From an uncultured Clostridia bacterium (GTDB lineage Bacteria > Bacillota > Clostridia > Oscillospirales > Acutalibacteraceae), in the NCBI GenBank assembly GCA_937902305.1, contig CALDHV010000063.1:1-5318 (forward strand): 5,318 bases of DNA, given 5' to 3'. The notes below the pieces were generated by a model. The model did no database searches and had not been told where the DNA came from. It saw only the letters and a list, made by a program, of their open reading frames with translations. Positions 1-5,317 of the stretch are shown piece by piece; the stretch's first letter is position 1, and every line of letters starts with the position of its first letter. Made by a program: the position numbers and the translations under genes.

Positions 1-385
1 CGTTTTTCCCGTGGACCAAGGATGGATTGCAGCAGAAACGCCTCAAGCGCGTCAGACCGGCCAGCAACCTGCCCATGCGTGTCTTCTTGTCGGCCTTGGC
101 GACGTCTTCGGACGCCTTCAGCCGGCAGACCTCGTAGGCCGCCCGTTCATCGTCGCCAAGTTCGACGAACCGCGTCACTTCAGTCTTCTCCGGCAAGTCA
201 TCCAACACCTCGCCCTTCAAACGACGCAGAATCAGCGGCTTCACCAGCGGTTTCACGGCTGCAACGTCTTGACTCTGAAACGAATCCCTTGTCCCCAGCA
301 GACCCTCGTTGAGGAAATCGAAGATGCTCCAAAGTTCCTCCAGCCGATTTTCGACCGGCGTACCCGTTGCCGCCACACGGAACCT
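1..385 (-). other. SNF2/SWI2-family helicase fragment (joined in frame to purH start)
   Basis: About 128 residues with clear Snf2 ATPase features and no relation to purine synthesis. The segment begins around R-F-R-V-A-A-T-G-T-P-V-E-N-R, which is Snf2 helicase motif III (usual form R-x-x-L-T-G-T-P-x-E-N). It continues through LEELWSIFDFLNEGLLG, KPLILRRLKGEVLDDLPEK and a later LRRFCCNPSLVHG. This is the end of the first RecA-like lobe and the region between the lobes. The Walker A and DEGH motifs that should precede it are missing, because the upstream sequence is AICAR transformylase instead. The second lobe would lie beyond the left edge. GC content is about 59% by hand count over 1-360, apparently similar to the rest, so composition does not reveal the origin. 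Snf2 identity is firm; how it came to be here is not. Confidence 0.82.
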
Positions 386-553
386 CGCCTTGAGTTCCTT
401 GACGAGCTGCCAGGAGTTGAACGCATCGAGAAAGTTGATATATCCGGGGCGACCGCACAAAATCTCGATCGGCAGTTCACTGCCGTCGTGCATATAGATC
501 TTGGCAGGCTTTTGGTTGGGGTTGCATCCGTATTTCAGTTCAAACTCTTTCAT
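2..553 (-). CDS. purH: Chimeric frame: N-terminus of stand-alone AICAR transformylase joined to SNF2 helicase segment, 3' end outside window
   Basis: An uninterrupted frame of 184 codons running off the left edge. Residues 1-56 (553-386) are the start of AICAR formyltransferase, which formylates AICAR with 10-formyl-THF. They contain ELKYGCNPNQKPAKIY (5-20), GRPGYINFLDAFNSWQLV (34-51) and KELKA (52-56), with no IMP cyclohydrolase (MGS-like) domain in front, so this is the single-domain form. In that family the next part should be a short linker and then an A-A-S-F-K-H-V-S-P-A-G-like motif. Instead, from residue 57 the frame reads as a SNF2-family helicase. As drawn the gene could not make a working transformylase, which normally needs about 390 residues. 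Likely explanations are an assembly mis-join or a real recombination at short homology (K-x-L-K-A occurs in both families). The upstream part fits the operon; the downstream part does not. Confidence 0.75.
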   Translation of the reverse strand, partial: MKEFELKYGCNPNQKPAKIYMHDGSELPIEILCGRPGYINFLDAFNSWQLVKELKARFRVAATGTPVENRLEELWSIFDFLNEGLLGTRDSFQSQDVAAVKPLVKPLILRRLKGEVLDDLPEKTEVTRFVELGDDERAAYEVCRLKASEDVAKADKKTRMGRLLAGLTRLRRFCCNPSLVHGKN

Positions 554-561
554 TTTACGCA

Positions 562-567
562 CTCCTT
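562..567 (-). promoter_or_regulatory. Shine-Dalgarno of the AICAR transformylase gene
   Basis: AAGGAG, 8 bases before the ATG at 553, overlapping the purO stop codon (TAA at 568-566). It gives a start at M-K-E-F-E-L, typical for stand-alone AICAR transformylases. Confidence 0.8.
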
Positions 568-1285
568 ACTGATTTTTGTTGACCAGACGATCCGCGACCT
601 TGCCGGTCGCCAGATCGGTGTAGCGGACAAAGAGGGAGATCTTGTTGTTCTCATCCAGCGCATTCCACAGCTTTTCGGTAAAAACGTCGATGTCGCTGTC
701 CACGGCAACGCGCTCCGGCTCACCCTGGAAGGTCGGGATGGGACTGCCGTCGCAGACATAGGTGTGCAGGAAATGTCCCAGACCCGCGACCGGCGGATAG
801 GAGAAGGTGTACCGCGCACACGCACTGCCGTCGGCGTCGATGCTCTTGAGGATGTTGAGCTGATAGTCGAAATCGCCGTCGGCAAAGGTCAGCATCGCGC
901 TGATGCGGGGGGTATAATTCGGCTTGTCCGGCTCAAACTCACGGGTGGCAAGAGCGTCGGCAAAGGATTTGCCCGCTTTCAGCCCGTCGTAGACGGTGTC
1001 GGTCTGGTCGCCGTTGGTGACGATGAGGTTGTTTTCATACGACCGCACGGCGGCGTAGATGATGAGACTGGGGTCCTCCACCTTCGAGGCGTCGAACGGC
1101 TCGGTAAAGACCTCCCCGTTTTTCTCGGTGAAGACGCGGTTGCGGGAGTTGGCACTGCGCCCCATAATGAAATAGGCGGCGACGGCGTTCTTGCCGTCCG
1201 CGCTTTTGCCGACGATGATGCCGCGACCGGGATAGGTATTCCCGTCCAGCAGCTCGGCGATGTCATTGATCTTGTAGATGTCCAT
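566..1285 (-). CDS. purO: PurO-type IMP cyclohydrolase
   Basis: A 239-residue protein that I recognise as the PurO (archaeal-type) IMP cyclohydrolase family. It closes the ring of FAICAR to give IMP and has an Ntn-hydrolase-like fold unrelated to the cyclohydrolase half of PurH. Recognisable blocks are YPGRGIIVGKSADGK (18-32), GRSANSRNRVF (42-52), VTNGDQTDTVYDGL (89-102) and EPDKPNYTPRISA (118-130), followed by a C-terminal region with YPPVAGLGHFLHTY. It is somewhat longer than the roughly 200-residue methanogen enzyme. Its place directly before a stand-alone AICAR transformylase gene fits, because together they replace bifunctional PurH. The start is fixed by the AAGGAGG site. I did not assign individual catalytic residues. 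The alternative is an uncharacterised paralogue of the family, but the context argues for the pathway enzyme. Confidence 0.88.
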   Translation of the reverse strand: MDIYKINDIAELLDGNTYPGRGIIVGKSADGKNAVAAYFIMGRSANSRNRVFTEKNGEVFTEPFDASKVEDPSLIIYAAVRSYENNLIVTNGDQTDTVYDGLKAGKSFADALATREFEPDKPNYTPRISAMLTFADGDFDYQLNILKSIDADGSACARYTFSYPPVAGLGHFLHTYVCDGSPIPTFQGEPERVAVDSDIDVFTEKLWNALDENNKISLFVRYTDLATGKVADRLVNKNQ

Positions 1286-1286
1286 T

Positions 1287-1907
1287 TTACGTTTCCTCCT
1301 TATTTTGCCGGATCTGCCGGCTGATGATCTCGGCGGCCTGCGGGAGTATCTTCCACTCCGCCTGCCGCATAACGCGCTTTTGCAGTTTTTCCGGGGTGTC
1401 GCTGTCGTGTACGGCGACCGCTTTTTGCAGGATGATCTCCCCGCCGTCGGGGATCTCGTTGACGAAATGCACGGTGGCACCCGTCACCTTGACGCCCTTG
1501 GTGAGCGCCGCCTCGTGTACCCGCAGACCGTAGAAGCCCTCCCCGCAAAAGGACGGAATGAGCGCGGGATGCACATTGATTATCCGCCGCGGAAAGGTGT
1601 CGGTGAAACGCTTGCCGAGGATCACCATAAAGCCCGCCAGCACGATCAGCTCGGTGCGGTTATTTTTCAGCGTTTCAATCAGCGCATCCTCAAACGCCGC
1701 GGCGTCGGCAAACGCCTTTTTCTCGATCACGGCGGTGGGGATGCCGGCGTTTTTCGCCCGGGTGAGGGCGTAGGCGTCGGGCTTGTTGGATATGACCAGC
1801 GTCAGCTCGCCGTCGGGCAGCTTGCCCGCGGCCTGCGCGTCGATGAGCGCCTGCAAATTGGTGCCGCCGCCGGAAACCAGCACGGCGATGCGGGTCTTTT
1901 CCGCCAT
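1287..1907 (-). CDS. purN: Phosphoribosylglycinamide formyltransferase (GAR transformylase, PurN)
   Basis: A 206-residue GAR transformylase that moves the formyl group of 10-formyl-tetrahydrofolate onto GAR, the third step of the pathway. The length fits the family. The N-terminal Rossmann-like phosphate loop reads VLVSGGGTNLQALID (9-23). The catalytic triad is present: Asn111 and His113 in INVHPALIPSF (110-120), and Asp154 in NEIPDGG (150-156). The start follows the channel gene stop with one base between (TGA-T-ATG) and has its own Shine-Dalgarno. The stop TAA is followed after one base by the purO ATG. This is the folate-dependent enzyme rather than the formate-dependent PurT, so any formate used must first be loaded on folate (for example by Fhs, not in this window). 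Confidence 0.97.
   Translation of the reverse strand: MAEKTRIAVLVSGGGTNLQALIDAQAAGKLPDGELTLVISNKPDAYALTRAKNAGIPTAVIEKKAFADAAAFEDALIETLKNNRTELIVLAGFMVILGKRFTDTFPRRIINVHPALIPSFCGEGFYGLRVHEAALTKGVKVTGATVHFVNEIPDGGEIILQKAVAVHDSDTPEKLQKRVMRQAEWKILPQAAEIISRQIRQNKEET
1295..1301 (-). promoter_or_regulatory. Shine-Dalgarno of purO
   Basis: A consensus AAGGAGG 9 bases before the ATG at 1285, inside the last codons of purN. It is the strongest ribosome site in the window and sets the purO start just after the purN stop. Confidence 0.82.
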
Positions 1908-1908
1908 A

Positions 1909-2514
1909 TCAGGCACGCTCCTTTCCGATCTTGCCGAGCAGGGGCAACAGCATCCCGCCAATGGCATTGCCGACAATGACGATCCACAAAAACAGGCTTG
2001 CCGGGAATGAAATGATGCCGGAAGCGGCAAAATAGAACATATCCGCGATCGAGTGCTCAAACCCGCACAGGATAAAGACCGGGATGCAGAACAAGATGCC
2101 GATGACCCGATCCTTATCACGGTAAATGCTGACCGCCAGATACATCAGTATGCCGCAGAACAGCGCCCGGATAAAGGTGGCGGGCATTGCCTGCTCCAGC
2201 TTGGCGGCGCAGATGGTATAGGCGGCGTTGCCGACCTGCGGCAGAGCATAGCGGATGGCATATCCGCCCAGCACCGTGGCAACGGTATTGCCGAACAGCC
2301 CCCACAACAGCACCGATACCGCCTCGCGGTCGTGCTTTTCGGGGATGAAGCCCACCTTGCCGGTGAACAGAGAATACCCCTTGAGGCAGATGCACAGCAG
2401 GGCGACCGAGAAAAGGATCGCACCGACGGTGCGGTTTTCGCACGACAGGAACACCGTCCCGCCGATGCAGATGCACAGCCCCGCCATAATGCCGGCTACG
2501 GTTTTTTTCAACAT
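1909..2514 (-). CDS. Compact formate/nitrite transporter (FNT/FocA-NirC) family channel
   Basis: A 201-residue integral membrane protein of the FNT family, whose members are pentameric channels for small monovalent anions (formate, nitrite, hydrosulfide). Six hydrophobic segments can be read at about 5-24, 29-49, 65-88, 110-131, 136-163 and 167-194. Family marks are the loop GYSLFTGK (46-53), whose Thr51 matches FocA Thr91; GNTVATVLGG in helix 3; CGFEHSIADM (150-159), where His154 matches the central pore histidine (FocA His209) and the usual Asn is Asp158; and GNAIGG (182-187) in the last helix. At 201 residues it is shorter than the usual 250-290 of FocA/NirC, through short termini and loops rather than loss of a helix. 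It overlaps purM by 7 bases, and purN starts one base after its stop. Formate import for 10-formyl-THF synthesis is the most economical role; the substrate cannot be read from sequence. Confidence 0.85.
   Translation of the reverse strand: MLKKTVAGIMAGLCICIGGTVFLSCENRTVGAILFSVALLCICLKGYSLFTGKVGFIPEKHDREAVSVLLWGLFGNTVATVLGGYAIRYALPQVGNAAYTICAAKLEQAMPATFIRALFCGILMYLAVSIYRDKDRVIGILFCIPVFILCGFEHSIADMFYFAASGIISFPASLFLWIVIVGNAIGGMLLPLLGKIGKERA
1918..1926 (-). promoter_or_regulatory. Shine-Dalgarno of purN
   Basis: GGAAAGGAG lies 10 bases before the ATG at 1907, inside the end of the channel gene. It decides the purN start at M-A-E-K; upstream in-frame codons would place an implausible extension across the channel gene. 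Confidence 0.8.
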
Positions 2515-3551
2515 ATCGTCACCTTCTCCTGCGCCGATACGATCTCGCCGATGATATAGGCGTCCTCGCCGTGCTGATGCAGGATCGACAGTGCCTTGTC
2601 GGCATCCGCCGCGGGGACGACGATGCTCATACCGACCCCCATATTGAAGGTGTTGAACATATCCCGCTCGTCGATATTGCCGCGCTTGGCGATGAGGTCG
2701 AAGATCGGCAATATCCGCACGGCGGCGCGGTCGATGCGCGCGCCCAGCCCGTCGGGGATACTGCGCGGGATATTCTCGTAAAATCCGCCGCCGGTGATGT
2801 GGGAAATGCCCTTGACCGCGACCTGCTCGGTCAGCGCCAGCACCGGCTTGACATAAATGCGGGTCGGGGTCAGCAGGGATTCGCCCAGCCCCTTGCCGCC
2901 CAGCTCCGCGACCGGAGCGTGCAGGTCGGTGTGCTCCACATCGAACACCTTGCGCACCAGCGAAAAGCCGTTCGAGTGCACGCCGGACGACGGCAGAGCG
3001 ATGATGACATCGCCGGGCTTCATCGTGTTGTGGTCGATGATCTTGTCCTTGTCCACCACGCCGGTGCAATAGCCGGCGAGGTCGTATTCGTCGATCGGGT
3101 AGAAGCCGGGCATCTCGGCGGTTTCGCCGCCGATGAGCGCCGCGCCCGCCTGCACACAGCCGTCGCAGACGCCCTTGACAATATCCGCGATGCGCTCGGG
3201 CACATTTTTGCCGCAGGCGATATAGTCGAGGAAGAACAGCGGCTTTGCGCCGCAGCAGATGATGTCGTTGACGCACATCGCCACGCAGTCGATGCCGACG
3301 GTGTCGTGCTTATCCAGCAAAAACGCCAGCTTGAGCTTGGTGCCGACGCCATCGGTGCCGGAGACCAGCACCGGCTTGGCGATGCCGGTCAGATCGAGCG
3401 AGAACAGCCCGCCGAAGCCGCCGACATCCGAGCAGACGCCGGGGGTGACGGTGGAGGCGATGTGCTTTTTCATCAATTCGACCGCTTTATACCCGGCGGT
3501 AATGTCCACACCGGCGGCGGCGTATGCCGCCGAACGAGAGTTTTCCGTCAT
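2508..3551 (-). CDS. purM: Phosphoribosylformylglycinamidine cyclo-ligase (AIR synthetase, PurM)
   Basis: A 347-residue AIR synthetase, which uses ATP to close the imidazole ring of FGAM to give AIR in the cytoplasm. The length is typical for the family. Diagnostic stretches appear in order: the N-terminal YAAAGVDI; GTDGVGTKLKLA (65-76), part of the ATP/substrate site; CVNDIICCGA (93-102); GGETAEMPGF (141-150); SSGVHSNGFSLVR (188-200); and HITGGGFYENIPR in the second half. All conserved segments look intact. The start was chosen from the Shine-Dalgarno and because PurM proteins usually begin close to the Y-x-x-A-G-V-D-I motif. Its TGA stop overlaps the start of the downstream channel gene within ATGTTGA, which implies translational coupling. 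Nothing abnormal was seen. Confidence 0.97.
   Translation of the reverse strand: MTENSRSAAYAAAGVDITAGYKAVELMKKHIASTVTPGVCSDVGGFGGLFSLDLTGIAKPVLVSGTDGVGTKLKLAFLLDKHDTVGIDCVAMCVNDIICCGAKPLFFLDYIACGKNVPERIADIVKGVCDGCVQAGAALIGGETAEMPGFYPIDEYDLAGYCTGVVDKDKIIDHNTMKPGDVIIALPSSGVHSNGFSLVRKVFDVEHTDLHAPVAELGGKGLGESLLTPTRIYVKPVLALTEQVAVKGISHITGGGFYENIPRSIPDGLGARIDRAAVRILPIFDLIAKRGNIDERDMFNTFNMGVGMSIVVPAADADKALSILHQHGEDAYIIGEIVSAQEKVTIC
2520..2530 (-). promoter_or_regulatory. Shine-Dalgarno of the FNT channel gene
   Basis: AGGAGAAGGTG ends 5 bases before the ATG at 2514, inside the last codons of purM. It contains two overlapping candidate cores, AGGAG (11 bases before the start) and AAGGTG (5 bases before). 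It supports a start at M-L-K-K rather than any further upstream codon in that frame, all of which lie inside purM. Confidence 0.65.
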
Positions 3552-3556
3552 ATCCG

Positions 3557-4981
3557 TTATTCCTTTCCGTTCCAGCAGTAGGTACACAGCTCGCACGGCT
3601 CCAGTCCGATGGCGCGAATGACGTTTTCAAGAGACTGGAACTCCAGCGAGGCGAAATGAAGCTTTTCACAAATATTCTTCCGCAGATTTTGTCCGCGTTC
3701 GGTGGCACTGTCGGCATATTCGTCGATATGCTCGAAGCCCGCTTCCCCCTCCAGCTCGAGGATGACCCGCCGGGCGATCAGATCCATGTCTCCCGTCGCG
3801 CGGGTGAAATTGAGGTATTTGCACCCGTACATAATGGGCGGGCAGGCGGAGCGCATATGCACCGATTTGGCTCCGTTCTCATACAGAAACTCGACCGTTT
3901 CCTTGAGCTGGGTGCCGCGCACGATGGAATCGTCCACAAACAGCAGATTCTTGTCTTTGATCAGCTCCTTGACCGGGATCTGCTTCATCTTGGCGATCTT
4001 GTTGCGGTCGGTCTGCTTGCCGGGCATAAAACTCCGCGCCCAGGTGGGGGTATATTTGATAAAGGCGCGGGCAAACGGCACGCCGCTTTCGTTGGCGTAG
4101 CCGATGGCGTGGGGTGTGCCGGAATCCGGCACACCGCCGACATAATCCAGCGTGTCGGTAACGCCGCTGTCTTTATCCTGCTGTGCCAGCAGATGCCCGT
4201 TGCGGTAGCGCATCATTTCGACATTGACCCCCTCATAGGTCGAGGTGGGATAGCCGTAATAGCTCCACAAAAAGGAGCAAATGCGCTTTTTCTTGCCCGG
4301 AGCGGCCAACTGACGCATCGTGGTGGGGGTCAGCTCCACCACCTCGCCGGGGCCAAGCTCGCACACATCCTCATAGCCCAGCTTTTGATACGCGAACGAC
4401 TCAAACGACACCGCGTAGCCGGTCTCGCTCTTACCGATGCACACAGGCAGACGACCCAAGCGGTCGCGGGCGGCGATGAGTGTGCCGTCCTCCTTCAGCA
4501 CGAGGATGGAGGCGGTGCCGTCGATGGACTCCTGCGCAAAGCGGATGCCCTCCGCAAAGCAGGACTTTTGGTCGATGAGCGCCGCCACCAGCTCGGTGGA
4601 ATTGACCTTGCCGCCGGTCATCGCGTCGAAATGTCCGCCGCAGGAGGAAAAATACCGGTCGATCAGCTCCTGCGCATTGCTGATCAGCCCGACCATACAG
4701 ATGGCATAGGTGCCGAGATGAGAATGGAGCAGCATCGGCTGGGGATCGCTGTCGCTGATACAGCCGATGGCGGCAGTGCCGGACATTTCATCGAATATAT
4801 GCTCAAACTTGGTGCGAAACGGCGCGTTTTCGATATGGTGGAGCTTACGCTGTAAGCCGATCCGCGGATCGTATGCCGCCATACCGCCGCACCGCGTCCC
4901 GAGGTGCGAATGGTAGTCCGTGCCGAAAAACACGTCTGCCATGCAGTCCTCGGTGGATGTGATGCCGAAAAAACCTCCCAT
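3557..4981 (-). CDS. purF: Amidophosphoribosyltransferase (PurF) with degenerate glutaminase site
   Basis: A 474-residue PurF homologue, the enzyme that makes 5-phosphoribosylamine from PRPP and an amino donor. The C-terminal phosphoribosyltransferase half is intact: a GGVPDSG strand near 282-288, a loop at 313-321 resembling the flexible PRPP loop, and PRPP motif FVDDSIVRGTQ at 348-358. Cys235, Cys387, Cys463 and Cys466 align with the four [4Fe-4S] ligands known from Bacillus subtilis PurF. The N-terminal Ntn-type glutaminase half is recognisable but lacks its catalytic residues. The usual C-G-x-F-G start is G-G-F-F-G, the H-R-G-Q motif reads H-L-G-T, the R-Y-S/P-T segment is replaced by C-I-S-D-S-D (74-79), H-N-G-N reads M-V-G-L (96-99), and the T-S-D-S-E aspartate position is S128 (N-S-T-E). 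Length is normal, with no frameshift or stop. I infer use of free ammonia or a separate glutaminase. The gene is followed 5 bases later by purM. Confidence 0.93.
   Translation of the reverse strand: MGGFFGITSTEDCMADVFFGTDYHSHLGTRCGGMAAYDPRIGLQRKLHHIENAPFRTKFEHIFDEMSGTAAIGCISDSDPQPMLLHSHLGTYAICMVGLISNAQELIDRYFSSCGGHFDAMTGGKVNSTELVAALIDQKSCFAEGIRFAQESIDGTASILVLKEDGTLIAARDRLGRLPVCIGKSETGYAVSFESFAYQKLGYEDVCELGPGEVVELTPTTMRQLAAPGKKKRICSFLWSYYGYPTSTYEGVNVEMMRYRNGHLLAQQDKDSGVTDTLDYVGGVPDSGTPHAIGYANESGVPFARAFIKYTPTWARSFMPGKQTDRNKIAKMKQIPVKELIKDKNLLFVDDSIVRGTQLKETVEFLYENGAKSVHMRSACPPIMYGCKYLNFTRATGDMDLIARRVILELEGEAGFEHIDEYADSATERGQNLRKNICEKLHFASLEFQSLENVIRAIGLEPCELCTYCWNGKE
3561..3568 (-). promoter_or_regulatory. 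Shine-Dalgarno of purM
   Basis: GGAAAGGA, 9 bases before the ATG at 3551 and inside the last codons of purF. It supports starting PurM at M-T-E-N-S rather than at the in-frame codon at 3596, which would lie inside purF. Confidence 0.75.
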
Positions 4982-4985
4982 GCTA

Positions 4986-4991
4986 TCCTCC
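4986..4991 (-). promoter_or_regulatory. Shine-Dalgarno of purF
   Basis: GGAGGA on the minus strand, 4 bases before the purF ATG at 4981, within the 12-base purC-purF gap. It fixes the start at the M-G-G-F-F-G N terminus, which matters because the catalytic cysteine expected there is absent. Confidence 0.8.
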
Positions 4992-4993
4992 GA

Positions 4994-5317
4994 TCAGGCA
5001 AAGAACAGCTCGGACAGGGTCATCGGCTCGATGTACTTGCCGTCCTTGTAGACCCGCATATTGCCGGAGGCGATCTCGTCAATGAGCATCACGTTGCCGT
5101 CGGCATCATAGCCGAACTCGAACTTGATGTCATACAGCACCAGCCCCTTGGCCTTCAGATCGTCGGCGACGATCTGCGTGATCTTCTGGGTCATTTCCTT
5201 GATGTCGTCGTATTGCTTGGCGGACATCACGCCGAGATCGACCAAGCCGTCCTTCGTGACCAGCGGGTCGCCCTTTTCGTCATTCTTGAAGGTCGTCTCC
5301 ACATAGGCGGGCAGATC
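4994..5317 (-). CDS. purC: SAICAR synthetase (PurC), C-terminal part, 5' end outside window
   Basis: This is the last 107 codons of phosphoribosylaminoimidazole-succinocarboxamide synthase, the cytoplasmic ATP-dependent ligase that joins CAIR and aspartate to make SAICAR. The frame is open to the right edge, so the true start lies outside; the GTG at 5302 is an internal Val codon. Visible family signatures are LYDIKFEFG (canonical form near L-V-D-x-K-x-E-F-G) followed by MLIDEIASGNMRVYKDG, which replaces the common DEISPDTCRLWD. The protein stops soon after, at SELFFA, without the long C-terminal helix of the Bacillus/E. coli form. From memory this matches a PurC clade seen in Clostridia. Stop TGA is at 4996-4994; purF begins 12 bases downstream. 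Identity is secure; the sub-clade assignment is from memory. Confidence 0.93.
   Translation of the reverse strand, partial: DLPAYVETTFKNDEKGDPLVTKDGLVDLGVMSAKQYDDIKEMTQKITQIVADDLKAKGLVLYDIKFEFGYDADGNVMLIDEIASGNMRVYKDGKYIEPMTLSELFFA

Noticed and set aside
11..1324. Long plus-strand open frame of 437 codons
   Set aside because: It lies opposite purO, the chimeric purH frame and the end of purN. Its translation shows no recognisable family, and long antisense frames are expected in GC-rich coding DNA.
2501..2514. Run of seven T (A on the coding strand) at the purM-channel junction as a terminator or programmed frameshift site
   Set aside because: It encodes the two lysines at the start of the channel protein. 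No stem-loop precedes it, purM already stops before the run, and both proteins are complete without a shift.
2571..3581. Long plus-strand open frame of 336 codons opposite purM
   Set aside because: PurM on the other strand is full length with every family motif; the antisense product is compositionally odd (rich in Asp, His, Arg, Val, Ala) and typical of a mirror frame.
3524..4855. Long plus-strand open frame of 443 codons opposite purF
   Set aside because: It covers the clearly coding purF on the opposite strand and has no recognisable motif or good ribosome site.
4900..4981. Cys13 of PurF as a replacement nucleophile exposed by propeptide cleavage, as in B. subtilis PurF
   Set aside because: The G-G-F-F-G-I start itself aligns with the C-G-V-F-G-I that follows the B. 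subtilis propeptide, and the distance to the H-R-G-Q-like segment fits Gly2, not Cys13. The Arg, Asn and Asp positions are also lost.
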